From Sipunculus nudus (Eukaryota; Annelida; Sipuncula; Golfingiida; Sipunculidae): DNA of 64,000 nucleotides. Numbering within the stretch: the first letter of the stretch is position 1; every line of letters starts with the position of its first letter. Below are positions 25,736 through 37,749 of this stretch, one piece after another. The position numbers were made by a program, and so were the translations under genes. The stretch spans positions 32,752,019 through 32,816,018 of the forward strand of contig CM049306.1 in the NCBI GenBank assembly GCA_026874595.1, in the 5' to 3' direction. The notes under the pieces were generated by a model that made no database searches, was not told the origin of the DNA, and saw only the letters and a program-made list of their open reading frames with translations.

Positions 25736-26600
25736 CGTTCCGTCATAGAGGGGCGTACATAAAATAAATCAGATTTGTATAGTAGTTTTTATACTGAAAA
25801 TCCTTAGGATATCCTTCCTTTCTGCTATGTGACTTGGTTTGTGTATGGTTATAAATCATACATAATCAATACATATTTGGATCAATTTTTGTTTTGTAAC
25901 ACTTCCAGTGCCGCGTGGTTCAACCGTAGCAGCTATGTGACACAGCTACTTCTAAATATAACCGAAGTATCATTAAAGTCGTCGGAATGTGGAATTTATT
26001 TCTGTATCAGCTACAAAAGCTAAATGTATTGCTCGAACACTACAAACACATTCATGGATGCTCCTTTTACCGGGAATTGTGAAGCGGCGAATCAGCCAAA
26101 CCAATTCAAGGCAGAGGTTATAATTATAGATGGCAATTGAGTCAATGTGCAGCAAAGAAAATTAAAACAAACATGTTCATATTTCTTGTACAACGCGTTC
26201 TTGTTTTGAAGTCAAGATCATTTATAAACTATGTTTTCTGCCTTTTATGACTTTTTAAGTAATATTGTCTACTTAGACTTTTCATTCAATTGATAAGAGA
26301 CATTAGGTGGTTATGAGCCATCTATGCACTTAACATAATATCATTGTTTGAAACCCCTATATCTGAATTTCGTTCAACAAAATTTTGAATAAAACATAAA
26401 ATTACTGTTTTGGGGTAGATAACACCATAATAGAGGAATAACAAATAAAAACACTTTTTAGATATTTCATGTAGTTTATAATTATTTCATTAAAAAGCAG
26501 ATTTATGTTTAATTTTTTTATGTCACATAATCATGTGAAAATGAATGAAACGTTAAAAAATAGGTATACCATCACAAAGATCACAGTACTAGGTTTAAAA
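25736..26600. other. Unassigned AT-rich sequence
   Basis: A short GGAC repeat lies near 25701-25718. No gene or element is recognised in the rest. Confidence 0.45.
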
Positions 26601-26611
26601 TAATGTATATA

Positions 26612-26695
26612 TTATGGGGTCTTTTATGAATTTAAAACACTTTTGGATTGAATTTAGATATATGGGATTCGAACAGGGATACTACCTTAAACCTA
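26612..26695 (+). repeat. Fragment related to the PIF-like MITE at 54303
   Basis: The segment from GGGGTCTTTTATG to TACTACCTTAAA lines up with 54749-54826. Shared words are TTTTGGATTGA and TTTAGATATA, and both end in a CTACCT terminus. Only the right-hand ~85 bp is recognisable. A 62-codon open frame over it is not supported as a gene. Confidence 0.5.
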
Positions 26696-26699
26696 TGGA

Positions 26700-27950
26700 T
26701 GACAATCCTTTTGAAGCGGTCAAAAGTCTATGTAGAAGCATATTGGGCCATATGGGAAGCCATCTTGGATTTCCACAAAATGGTCTCTTAAAAGTGTGTT
26801 GAACGCCAAATTTGGAGAATCACACCAGTTGATCCGTTTATTCTATGGGGTGGAAAAAGGAATCATACTTGCGGGAATATCATTTCTGTTTCTGTAGACT
26901 AATATTTATAAGAAATCTGGGATTTTTTCAGCCATTCAATCAGTGATAAATAAGATGTCAGTCATTCCAATATGGCGTATTTTGATAACGCGGGATAGAT
27001 ATAATAAGTTAGTTTGCCAAGTGTATATTGTGGCATACCCTGTTTAAAGAAATTAGTATACCGATTTTCCCCAAAATAACGAAAGTCACACGTTCATAAT
27101 TCACAAAAAGGCAAAACCAACTGCTCCTGAGCAAAGGATGCCAGTGATAAATAATGTTTTTGATAAAATGAAATAAACGAGAGAGCCACTTGGTGGGTGT
27201 ACTGAACTGATACATGCTTATAAGATATACATGTAAAAGGACAGCCACTTTGACACGATCCGTGTAAATACACGTAAAGGAGAAATGAAGACTACCCTTG
27301 AACTAAAGATATCGCTTGGCAAAGAAAGTGAACACCTTTATGATATGGGGATTATAACAAACAGCTGAAAATAGCAACAGAGACGTTACCAATATATTCT
27401 CATACTGACAGTAATCCAATTTTTCCCTTGCAATAATACAGGGTGACGTCAGAAGGTCGGTGGATCGAGTACCACTTCTCATTATCCTTTTAAACATCAA
27501 CTGGTAATCGAATCTGTTTATTGAAGACATATGAAAAAAATCACAAGATTTTTAAGAGATCTTTAACCTCTTACTGAGGAAAACAAGTTACCACGACCAT
27601 TTTAGCTTTTTACTTTGAAAATGTCAAACGAAATGCCTGTGATGTTTTAAATTTAAAATATACACAGTAGTATTTACAAATGCGGAATCTCTCAGCGCGT
27701 GTAGATATTTGGTGAGGACTTCGTCGAGACCAATACCGTCATCGCCATATTGGAGCATCACGTTTTTCACTTGATTTATGGAAAGTTAGAGATAGCTAGA
27801 CCTCTGAGTACCTTTTTGCAGGTAACCGCCTTTGTTGTTAATGCTAACGTATTTAATTCTTAAGCACAGTATTTACATCTGCAAAGTTCCTTTTCGGTTT
27901 TGGAGTACGTTACAAGGCGGTAGCATTTTACTTTATATCCTAGGGTCACC
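26700..27950. other. Unassigned AT-rich sequence
   Basis: No gene, repeat or RNA recognised. CAGGGCCGGTGTC near 27952 looks like a hAT-type terminus without a partner. Confidence 0.45.
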
Positions 27951-27999
27951 CAGGGCCGGTGTCTACCGCATCTTCAGGTCCTGGGTGTATGATCAGCGC

Positions 28000-28230
28000 C
28001 CCCCCCCCCCAACCCCGCACCCCCCCCCCTTGATGGGTCATAACACCGAGGAACCTCCCAAAGACGCACTCGTTTGTGAGTGATACATTGGCTGTGGGGT
28101 ACAACCTTCACAGGTACGTGGGTGGGGGCCAACCGTGAAAATCTCACCGCTCTTCGGCTGTGATTTGAACTCACGACCTCCCGCGGCTGAGTCTGTGCTC
28201 TACCCCTGAGTCTCAGTCTGAGCGACAGAA
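28000..28230 (-). repeat. tRNA-derived SINE
   Basis: On the minus strand CTCAGGGGTAGAGCAC (28195-28210) matches the A-box/D-arm region of a tRNA. GTGAGTTCAAATCA (about 28161-28174) matches the B box, with a normal tRNA-like spacing of about 30 bp. A non-tRNA body follows towards 28000 and ends in C/G-rich sequence. There is no proper acceptor stem, so it is a pol-III SINE relic and not a functional tRNA. Confidence 0.6.
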
Positions 28231-28339
28231 GTCGGCATGGGTAAGGGCGCAGTCATCCTAAGAAAGCTCCTCCGGTTTCTTCTTTGAATTTATGGCCACC
28301 AAAGTCTCTGAAGATAGATTTCTACTTTGAGTGATTTTC

Positions 28340-28460
28340 TTTCGAAATTACATAACCCTGACCTCGAAATAATTTCGAACCCGCTCAAGGGGGCTGCCAT
28401 ATTACATACGGACTATAATCCGGATGTCGCAAGTCGTATAACGGAATTAAGGGTATACCG
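28340..28460 (+). repeat. Weak dispersed repeat shared with ~12.75-12.9 kb
   Basis: GGGCTGCCATATTACATACGG, then an ATCCGGATGTCGCAAGTCG segment, lines up with GGGCTGCCATATTTTGCGTAC and CCCGGATATCACAGGTCGC near 12800-12850. Identity is moderate and borders are undefined. Confidence 0.35.
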
Positions 28461-28559
28461 GTAGTAAAAGAAATCATCAGCCTTTGAGGGATGGTTGGTG
28501 ATTGTCACCGTCCTGTCTATATTAAAATAAATCAAAACCGGGCACTATGCAATCCTTAC

Positions 28560-28808
28560 GCAGCGGTTAAATGCTGCAGTCGTTCCAAATCTCCTTCGTT
28601 TTAACCGCTGCTTTGTATGGCAAGGTCTCACAATTGTAATCAGACCAATGGGAACGAAGATCTGCATTATGCATCCCGCTCTAAGTTTTAAATCCGCGAC
28701 ACTTCGATCTCTTGGTCTGATTCTTTCTGCCCTGGTGGTGATAGAGACCCCGAAAAACTTAGTTAACTAAGCTGCGGTTAATACAAAAGAGGTCTGGAAC
28801 GACTGCAG
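28560..28808. mobile_element. Small element with multi-level inverted repeats
   Basis: A perfect 14-bp inverted pair CTGCAGTCGTTCCA (28574-28587) and TGGAACGACTGCAG (28795-28808) bounds 235 bp. Similarity extends imperfectly to about 40 bp. The left arm is itself a hairpin, GCAGCGGTTAA (28560-28570) with TTAACCGCTGC (28601-28611). A related GCTGCGGTTAA recurs at 28770-28780. No target duplication is obvious; it could be a MITE of unknown superfamily or an RNA-hairpin locus. Confidence 0.55.
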
Positions 28809-28809
28809 T

Positions 28810-29692
28810 GGGGGGTAGGATCATCCTGGCGGGGGTTTGAGGTCTCCGACCACAACTTGTGAAATATGTGTCAAAGGATTTTTACACTAATCCATGTTAT
28901 TAAATTTTATAAGTTTCCAGGGAAATTTATCAGAGGATATTACATGTCCCACTGAAATCGGCTTTACCTCCCATTGAACATAATCAAGCTCCTATCTTTT
29001 AATCAACCCCATACGGTTACCATGCCATGTCAAAAAAAACACATTGATGTGGTATTCCTAATAGAAGTTATGTAGAAAACGTAGACCTCTGTTAAATATT
29101 TATGCAGCCAGGGAACTTTGAGAAGTCCTTTGACTTGGGACCTTTAGTTGACTGGAATTTTTTCTATTACCTTGACGTGCGTGGCAGGTGCAGAACGCCA
29201 TATATGTCATTATATGACATCCATTCTTTGGAATACAGCTGATTCTGTTTCTTTGGAAGTCGTATTGGCAACTCTAATTATAATACTATTTCGAGCCGAT
29301 GGGAACCGGACGCTAGTCACAGAGACGTACAGAGATGAGGATGACACATTAATGCAAATTCACGTACATTCACCAAAATGAGGAATCAACATAGAACTAC
29401 ATATTGCTATAAGGTTTATAAAGCAGAGAATGTTTGTATTGAACGGCAAATACTGAACCCAGTTACTGAAATACTGAACGTGATACTGAACCAAGTTCAA
29501 CCTTGTCTCGTATAGTATCATAGACCTAAGTGACAAACGAGTCATACAAAAAACTTTGGGGAAAGTTTTAATAGGGACATGAATTTCTTCATTTTTTGGG
29601 GACACTGGTAACCTCGATAAATCAAGCATAATTTAAAATATTTTGTTCTGACACCTTCCATATCCCCTGGATGTTGTTTGATTTTGCTAAGC
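28810..29692. other. Unassigned sequence
   Basis: No supported gene or repeat. Minor ACTGAAC repeats near 29450-29490 (four ATACTGAAC-like words) are the only local pattern. Confidence 0.45.
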
Positions 29693-29700
29693 TAAAGTTC

Positions 29701-32018
29701 TAGGGCTGACATTTGTCAATATGCCGTTTTATCGATAAATCGATACGCCACTATATAGTTTACGATACACTTTGCATGCTGTATCGTCGAATCTATGAAC
29801 CACAAAAACTGCTCACAAATATAGATACTTATGATACAACCTAACTTAAATTATAATCTGAGTTATGTACAAAGCTTAAGCTATTTCCTATATTGATCAT
29901 TTAGGGCTTGAATAAGACCTCGTATTCATGTCTGATCGACTGGATAAGGAATGTATTTATCAGCGGCGTACCAAGCCTCATTGCCGCCTGGGGCGGTCTT
30001 AGAAATTGCCGCCCCTCTAACAAAGCATTACAAAACTGGATAACATATTGATACATATCGTGTCAAATGTCCTTTTTACAGGCTTGTATTTAACAACAAC
30101 GCAAAATATATATGGATGTATTCAATGGCAGGGAATTCTTCCGCCACATATTAAAGAGCAGACATCTCTTTGCTTATGTAAATCAAAAGATCGCTCGAAG
30201 CTCAAACAAATATATTTCATTATGAAGTGAACAGGAAAGAATAATACAAATTAATTGTAACTATAAACAGATTACACTGCAGGATACACATATAATGTGG
30301 GAAATTGATCTTTCATCAGTCATGTAAACACGATTCATGATTACCTAATAAAAAACTTGGGGGAAAAAAACTTTATTTGGTGAGGGTTATTCCATTCTGA
30401 ACGCATAAAAATACCTTGTCACATCTATAATTCCACCTCTTGTTATCGCATATGACAGCAGGTACACCTAATAGAGCTATTGAGATATGTAAGGTACTGC
30501 TGCATGCAAGGCATTTTAGTCTTTACTAAAAAAGCGTAATGCATTTGTTAAGCCTATATATGTAGGCAGGGCATGTTTAACATTTCACAAAAAAATCCAA
30601 TGTTTGGACAAACTGACTTTATTTAATTAAAATATGCTTAAAGTTAAAGGCATACTTTAATTCAATGCTACATCAAAATTATTTTAGAATTACAGTGATT
30701 ATGCACTTTGCGAGGTTTTATTTATGAACTAATGACTATTTGTTATTCAATAAAGTATTTAAATTAATTTCAAGTCATGATATAATTTAAATATATATTA
30801 TAATTTAATTTCAAATGATTTGTCATAATATACAATAATTGTCTGTAGGTAGTGGATCATTAAACTGTTAATAACAGAATTAACAGTACAGGTAAATACA
30901 AATGTATATCTTTAATATAAGTTTTGAACTCTAAAAGTTAAAACTGATACTTGTCACGTATACTGAACATGTGGCTAAGCGGCCTTGGGGATTCCTCCCG
31001 CCGGACAGTTATAATAGAATAATATGTTAAAGTTAAAATAATTCCTACATAGGTCTGAGAGTTTATTGTTTTTAATCACGTTACATAAAAGATCATGCAG
31101 GTCATATTGGTTAATCAAAAGACACAGGCATTTAGGTGGTACTCATCATATACACGATAGTGTAAACGTATGTATCTTAACGAGACTAATGTTAGAGTAT
31201 GAAGAATTATGGAAAAAGGTCATTTCAGGCTGTTTAATTATCCTGGAATTTTGGGAATTCAAGGGTTCGAGAATGGAATTTCTTATTACTTTCAAAGGAA
31301 AGAGCAAAACAATTCGTCAAAATATCTTTCGCACAATGTGTACGACAGAAACCCCATCCCCACCACCGGGGGCCATTGGTCTTCTGGCAGAGTTTTCCCC
31401 TGGTGATTATCGGGTGCTGCCAGGGATTTCTGATAATCTCTAAAATACCTGAAATGGGACAAAAAGGCCAAATTTGTATTTTTGAGGAATTCCTTGTGCC
31501 AGTCATTATACTGATATGAAATGGGACAAAAAGGCCAAATTTGTATTTTTTGAGGAATTCCTTGTGCCAATCATTATACTGATTCACCGAAATGCCGCCT
31601 CCTAAAATGTGCAAATCGTTCGCTAAATTTCGGAGGTTCCACTGCTCAGCTTATAATCCTTGAAATACTTGAAATCGGACAAAAAATCCAAATTTGTACT
31701 TTTTGAGGAACTCCTTATGCCACTCATACTAATTCCCCGAAATGCCGCCCTCCAAAATGTGCCGCCCCTCCCCCCCCCCGCCCCCCCTTAGGTACGCCAC
31801 TAGTATTTATAGTTCTCGGTGCTTAAATGGCAAACCGGCGCGTGTGAGTGATGAGACAAATATTACGTTTTTTTTTTTAATTTGCTAACGAAAAAAATTT
31901 ATCTACAAAAATTATACTCTTAGAACAATGAAGCGTATCGTCAATATGTATCGGGTATCGCTGATACTATATCGCAATACGTATTGTACCTGTATAGGTT
32001 GACCGATACCCAGCCCTA
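29701..32018 (+). mobile_element. Outer hAT-like element interrupted by a second hAT element
   Basis: The left end TAGGGCTGACATTTG and right end CGATACCCAGCCCTA match the TAGGGCTG/CAGCCCTA family of 4887 and 24608. The left arm shares GCATGCTGTATCG and the right arm GCGATAC/ATACGTATTG words with them. The flanks TAAAGTTC (29693-29700) and TAAAGCAC (32019-32026) agree at 6 of 8 positions, fitting an aged 8-bp duplication. Removing the 1,842-bp inner insertion and one 8-bp duplication leaves about 470 bp. Confidence 0.7.
29961..31802 (+). mobile_element. Inner hAT element, 1,842 bp, with exact target duplication
   Basis: The termini are CAGCGGCGTACC (left) and GGTACGCCACTA (right; TAGTGGCGTACC on the minus strand). 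They are flanked by a perfect 8-bp duplication GTATTTAT (29953-29960, 31803-31810). Both ends are rich in GCCGCCCC. Near the right end a ~65-bp unit containing GAAATGGGACAAAAA and GAGGAATTCCTTGTGCC recurs at 31451, 31518 and 31671. Open frames of 65-126 codons on both strands over this unit reflect the repeat. No transposase or dimerisation domain is visible. Confidence 0.88.
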
Positions 32019-32137
32019 TAAAGCACCCATGGATTTTGTGACACACTGCTAAGCAGGCTAAGACCACGTTGATATTCCCATAAATTTTGAAATTTGCACT
32101 TGACTTTGGTGTGGATCCGTCACTCAGAGCCTTGTAA

Positions 32138-32165
32138 TTAGATTAGGGTTAAGTTAGGGTTAGGA
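32138..32165 (+). repeat. Short telomere-like TTAGGG motif cluster
   Basis: TTAGGG occurs twice and a TTAGG once within 25 bp. This is too short to be an interstitial telomere, although TTAGGG is the usual metazoan telomere unit. Confidence 0.3.
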
Positions 32166-32169
32166 AAAT

Positions 32170-33559
32170 GGCAACATCGACGGACATGGCAGTGCAGTTT
32201 TCGTAATGACTTAAGGCAAGACTCCAAGTAAGAAGTTCTTATGTTATATATTTATCATGTTAATCTGAAGAAAGAGAGATTGATCCCTTATATAGCAGAG
32301 GAAAATCTGATTCAACAAAGTATAAGAGAGAGAGAGAGAGAGTAATAAACTTAACTTATAAAAAAAAATTACTGACATCGCTTCATGTTCATTTCCACTA
32401 ATAATGATGTGCATGCATGTCACGAAAAAAAGATCGTGTTTCATATATTCTAGGAACTTCCCACCATTAATCTAAAAAAAGTATGGTTAACTGCATTCAA
32501 AAACCTTATCCAGAAGATCAGGAAGGATTTTCACCCCAAGTTGTAAAAGTTCATATGCATAGTTTCGTGTTTCTTAAACCCTAGAACAGTTCATAACCTG
32601 TACACCTGAGTGCAACTGAAAACTAATTTCTTTGTGCTTTCTCAGAAGAGGGTGGATGTAAAATCAAGTGTGTAGTTCTCATGGACCAAATCTACGAAAG
32701 TATCCAATTCCCAAGAGACACAGGTGACCAGCCATGGTGGGTGAAATTGTCATTCTGGTATCAAATTATGTACTGGAATTGTCACGAAGCAACAAATTAT
32801 AAATTAATCATGCTTTGTTCGTGTTTTGTGTGGATCTGCTGACATGGAAGTGCCATGTTAACATGTATCACGTCGTGTGTTTTATTCCAAATGTGTTTTT
32901 ATTGTCACTCCACTTGTTAGGACTGTTTTATACCCTTTTGTGTAGATTTAATATCTGCTTTGTTTTTAGATAAAATTATGTGATATTACTACCCAATCAA
33001 GAGCAAAGTTAGTGTTCAGGTGCACGTGTAAAAGGTAATTAAACCTTAATTTGTTAAAATGTTAAAACTCTAATTTCATAAAATATTCTTAAACTTGGAA
33101 TACAAAATCGTGCTTGATTTCATGAAATATAAGGCATATAATCAAAACACATCGTGCTTTTTATGTGATTTCTTTGTGATTTGTTTAACGGATCGAGGCG
33201 AGAGTATCATTTATAATATTAATCCGTGCTCTTATACAAAAAATATTTCATTTTGTTTCTTCTTTGGTCTTGTGAAAACTTTAATTATTCTTAATCTCCC
33301 TCTATCCGGCCAAATCCACTGTCGTGAATGAGCGTAAACATATCAAATTAACGTTTCTTAGATACTCATTACCGCCCTAATATAAAGTTTTGTATTGCCG
33401 ATTTAGTCTGTTACTTACCAAAATTATGTAAATTGCTGACATTTTTTAAGACTAGCTTTGTGAAGTTTCTTATACACTAGCTTTCTGGTGCTCATCCCCC
33501 TTCCTCAGGTGTGAATAAAATTTTTAGTCTAGGATCCAAGTGAGGAAAAGTATTTTATT
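32170..33559. other. Unassigned AT-rich sequence
   Basis: A (GA)n run lies at about 32326-32342. No gene or element is recognised. A 78-codon frame at 33095-33331 has no recognisable motif. Confidence 0.45.
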
Positions 33560-34620
33560 TAAGGATTTAAGGTAGTTGGGGTAATAAAAAGCTCAAAAAC
33601 TTCATAAGTATTTCAAACATTGAAACAAATTATTCCTGATGCGAAAGAGCAGGATTTCTGCTTTAACGTCAGGTCATTCTTGATGAAATTTTATGAAAGG
33701 TCAAGGTCAGATGAGTCGACAGTGCACGAAATTTTATTTTCTTTAACAATTTTGCTTCTTTAAACTGTTCTCGAGTGAAATGTTTAACCCAAGCTGTCTC
33801 TATATATGTTCATATACGTATTATTGGTATCAATGGTCAGCCACAGTTCTCAGGTTTATTGTCAGGGAGAGTCAAGTAGAAAAAGATGCGCCATTTTGTT
33901 TGTGACAGCATGTGTGTATACACAATCCGGGCCATGAAAACCAGCAGATTTCAATCACTGAATAGGGACAGGGATAATGAAAATCTCTATAACTTCTTAA
34001 ATATTTAGCATATTGCATCAAATACCCTCCATGTAAAAAGTAGAGATGATGCTTAAACTTCAAATCATACTGGATATTTTGTGAAAGGTCAAAGTCATGA
34101 AATTTTCCTAAATAATTTTGTTTCTTTATACAACCCTTCTAGAATGAAGAGTTTTATCCAAGCTATCAGTCTAAAATTCACATTATTTTTAACATTTATC
34201 AGCTACAAATCTTTGGTTAATAATCAGGGTAGAACCAGGTTTTTATACATCTACCTCGCTATGAAAAAATAGCAGATCTTGAATGAAAATCTCTTCATAT
34301 GTTTGAAATATACTGGAACAAATTAGCCCTCATTAGAAAGTGTATGATTAGTCTTTAATCTCGAATCATATTTGATGATATTTTGAGTAAGGTCAAGATC
34401 AAAGGGGTCAAAAAGTGAATGACATTTTATATTCATTAGAAGTCCTTCCCCTCCTATTTTTCTCATTTTTTCCTATTATTCTTTGTTTGCTGTGAGTGAA
34501 AGGTTCAATCTTTGGGTGTTTGTTTAAGATTCTTTTAAGAATTATTTTCAAGTATTATTATTAGGAAGCTAACGGTTTATTGTCAGGGGTTATTCAAACT
34601 CTCTGGTTTATTGCCATAGA
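33560..34620 (+). repeat. Degenerate tandem repeat, ~300-385-bp period, three units
   Basis: The phrase AAGGTCAAGGTCA and its variants recur near 33698, 34085 and 34389. Each is preceded by GAAACAAATTA/GGAACAAATTAG-type words and followed by GTTTAATCCAAGCTATC-like and TTTATTGTCAGGG-like words in the same order. Units are strongly diverged. AAGGTCAAGGTCA resembles nuclear-receptor half-sites, but this looks coincidental. Confidence 0.6.
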
Positions 34621-36360
34621 TACAAGGTCTAGTTCAGAGACGTACATTTAAAAGAATTCTTCTTTCCTGTTTTTAGAGCAAAACGTTTATATAGGCTGTT
34701 CCTTTAATTTTTTTATACCATTTGTTTCATGTTTAATACAATTGTCGTATGCATTTAAGCATCATACGGTCATTTAGACTTTAGACAGCTATTACATTTC
34801 AGTGAGAAAAAATGATTAATCAATTTTTGTTTACCTCACGAAATAATTTCTCATCTGTGTCCATGACAATATCTACATACTGAACCTTATGCAATTATAA
34901 ACTGTACAAACATTATTCACTGTTATATGTTTGAATTCTTTTGAGATAAATAAACAGAGACAGCGCCAAATTAAACAGATAAATATTATTGTATTATGCC
35001 ATATTTGTGCTTGAATAAAAAAAAACCCAGGAACCTCTTCTTGAGTTAATTATGAATTGGATATGGATAATTAAATGTTCCGGTTTTTATACTCTAACAC
35101 CTACCAAATTTGATATTGTAAAGAACATCTAATTACAGGGATGGAACATGTGTACTGCTGGATATATGGGGGAAATGATTTTTCAGAAAATAAGGAAAAT
35201 GGCCATTGAGACAAACAGCGTCCATCGTTTTTTTCATAGGAAAAGTTTTAAATCTATGCGTTAAGAAAAAAAATCGCGTTAATAAATCTAGTAGCGACTT
35301 CAGAATATAAAAGAAGAAAAATGTTAAATCAGTTTGTCATCAGAACCAAAATAAAATTGAATTCTTCTTTTGAAAAAAACGTTTTATCCAGACTGCCAAA
35401 TTAATACCAATTCAAGTTATGTTTAGGTTTGATAATCTTATGATGTTTTATCATTTTAGGTCATTTAAAGCATTCAAGTGGAGCAAGTAATATTTAACGT
35501 TTTGCTCTTTTTTATCAGAATAAAAACTCCTTGAATAGATTTGGGTCAGGAATATAAAGAAAAAAAAAACATTTCAGATACTAATTCAAGCTTACTGGCA
35601 CAAGATCTCTCATAAAATTCTTTGCATAAATGCAAATTATTTCATGACTATAGTCTGGTCAGTGAAACGTGAATTATTAAAATCATTTATTGTAGCGGTT
35701 ACATATTTTATGCTTGTTTTAAATAACGGCTTCCGTCTTTTTATAGCCAGTAATTATAGTAACTGCTTTGAAGTGGTGATGGGGGTCAAGAAACTTATCA
35801 ATCAAAATCTGAAATAAAATTATGAACTTGATATGTCAGTAAAGACTAATCATTAGGATATTTGACACCTACATACATGTAATTAGATTTTGCGATCAAC
35901 TTTACTTTCATGTAAGCCTTTTTCAGTGCAAAATGCATAATCCAACTTTGTGATATTGAATGTAGATAATAATTTTAAGTATTTGAACCCCCAGTCTGTT
36001 TCTATATGAATTTAACTTGCTTATATTTTTTTTTATCTTAGACTGAATGCGTGTGGCAAGATACAAACACATGTGAGAAGCTAAAAACTGTCAGTTGTAT
36101 AGATTCTTTGCCTTCTGCGTACATATTGGAATTGTGCTAAAAGTGCCTTTTTCATTAGTGCATTCAACGGGAAACTTGTATGAACACGTGTAAAAACGGT
36201 AAAAATTGTTAAATACTGCACTTTTAAACGAAAATGTCATAAACTTGGCTAGGTTTTATTATATTATCATTTCTGATTTCTCCTTTTTGATTTCCCTTTA
36301 TTTGTATGCTAACCAATGTATAACCTGCGTTGTGGAGATGATGGATTGTTACATGTTTCT
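34621..36360. other. Unassigned AT-rich sequence
   Basis: Uniform AT-rich sequence with no gene, RNA or repeat that I recognise. It ends at the provirus 3' LTR. Confidence 0.5.
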
Positions 36361-36573
36361 TGTTACGGAACCTAATCTCAACAGATCACGTAGTCGTGAC
36401 GAGCATCAATTTGGATATGGAGATTAAAAAAATCAGATTCTGTAACACTAGGCAGCGTGAAATGTCTAGGGGAATGAATAAAGAAGTCAGTGGTTTTTTT
36501 ATAAAAAAAATTATAATTTATTCTTAAAACAACCCTAACATTACAATACATTAAAAAATACAATTACACAGTA
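36361..36573 (-). mobile_element. Truncated 3' LTR of the provirus
   Basis: TGTTACGGAACC through CAATTACACAGTAA matches the first ~210 bp of solo LTR B. The sequence then jumps directly to RNase H coding, so the polypurine tract, U3 and most of the LTR are deleted. The LTR carries a minus-strand AATAAA near 36520-36530. Confidence 0.8.
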
Positions 36574-36575
36574 AT

Positions 36576-37560
36576 TTTACTGCCTTCTTGAAACAACACA
36601 GCACCAGCGGCAGTATCACTAGCATCTACAGCTAACTTAAAAGGTACAGAATAGTCTTGTGTTACTTAAACTGGTGAACTTTGCAGAATTGCTTTCAAAT
36701 TCTGAAATGCATTTTCACACTGAACATTCCATACAAACTTTTGTTTCTTCTTTAATAAATTAGTTCAAGGTTAAGCAACAGCAGAAAAAAAATTAGACAA
36801 AACTTCCTGTAGTATGCAACCATACCAAGAAAACGCATTATTTGCTTTTTGTTTTCCGGTCAAGGAAATACAGAAATAGCACTAATTTTAGCAACAACAG
36901 GTTTTACCTGACCCTGCCCTACAATATGACCCAAAAATGTTACTTGTTCAGGACAAAACTCAGATTTTACTAAGTTGATGGTCAGACGTGCTTCACTGAG
37001 GTTTTCGAAGAGGTCGCGAAGAATTTGCAGATGTTTCTCCCAGGGGTCGCTGTACACGATAAGGTCATCATTATATGCTTCGCAGGCCTGAATGTCTTTG
37101 ACAACCATATGGATGAGCCGTTAGAACTTGGCTAGAGAGTTCTTCATGTCAAACGGCATAATTTTATTCTGGTACAGTCCTTGCGGCGTCACAAATGCGG
37201 ATACTTCTTTCGCTCGTTCTGTCATCGGAACTAGCCAGAATCCTTTTAACAAGTCAAACTTGGAAACATATCTGGAGCTACCGACTCTTTCAATACAATC
37301 ATCGCACCTCGGAATTGGGAACGCGTCAGTCTTGGTGACAGAGTTCAGTTTTCGATAATCTGTACAAATACGGTAACTTCCATCAGGTTTTGGCACAAGA
37401 ATACCATGGTGAACCTCAGTTTATGTTTCTAGGTAAAATAAAATCATTGTCCAGCAAATATTTGACCTCATCTTGTAGATACTTTTGCTTTTCTGGATTC
37501 AATCTATAAGGATGCCGCTTGACAGCGCTTGCCTCGCCAACATCGACGTCATGGCACAAT
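36576..37560 (-). pseudogene. Reverse transcriptase and start of RNase H (pol fragment)
   Basis: In minus-strand order it shows the RT lead-in HPYRLNPEKQ, then MPKPDGSYRICTDYRKLN (motif 2 region), then SKFDLLKGFW, then the catalytic box AYNDDLIVYSD (family norm YIDD or YVDD), then FCPEQVTFLGH. The RNase H tether and first catalytic segment follow as DASDTAAGAVLFQE near 36582-36626. RNase H is cut off after about 20 residues by the deletion joining it to the LTR. The frame is broken between 37108 and 37121 and near 36850, and stops occur in the tether. It would have copied element RNA into DNA within the particle. Confidence 0.85.
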
Positions 37561-37749
37561 ATACTAGTTCGCGTTGGAATGTCACTTAACAAATGTTCAT
37601 AATTCCGCAGCAGGTTCTTGAGGTCTTGTTTTTGTTGTGAGGTAAGGTGTCACACTTTGGCATCCAGATTGTTAAGCACGTCCACACTGAATGTCTACAT
37701 CACACTTACAATCGGTATCTACTTTAACCGGGTCAGGGTCAGTGTTTAC

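Noticed and set aside
31066-31614. 125-126-codon frames on both strands
   Set aside because: They run across the internal tandem repeat of a hAT element and oppose each other.
32138-32165. Interstitial telomere
   Set aside because: Only two full TTAGGG units are present, too few to distinguish from chance.
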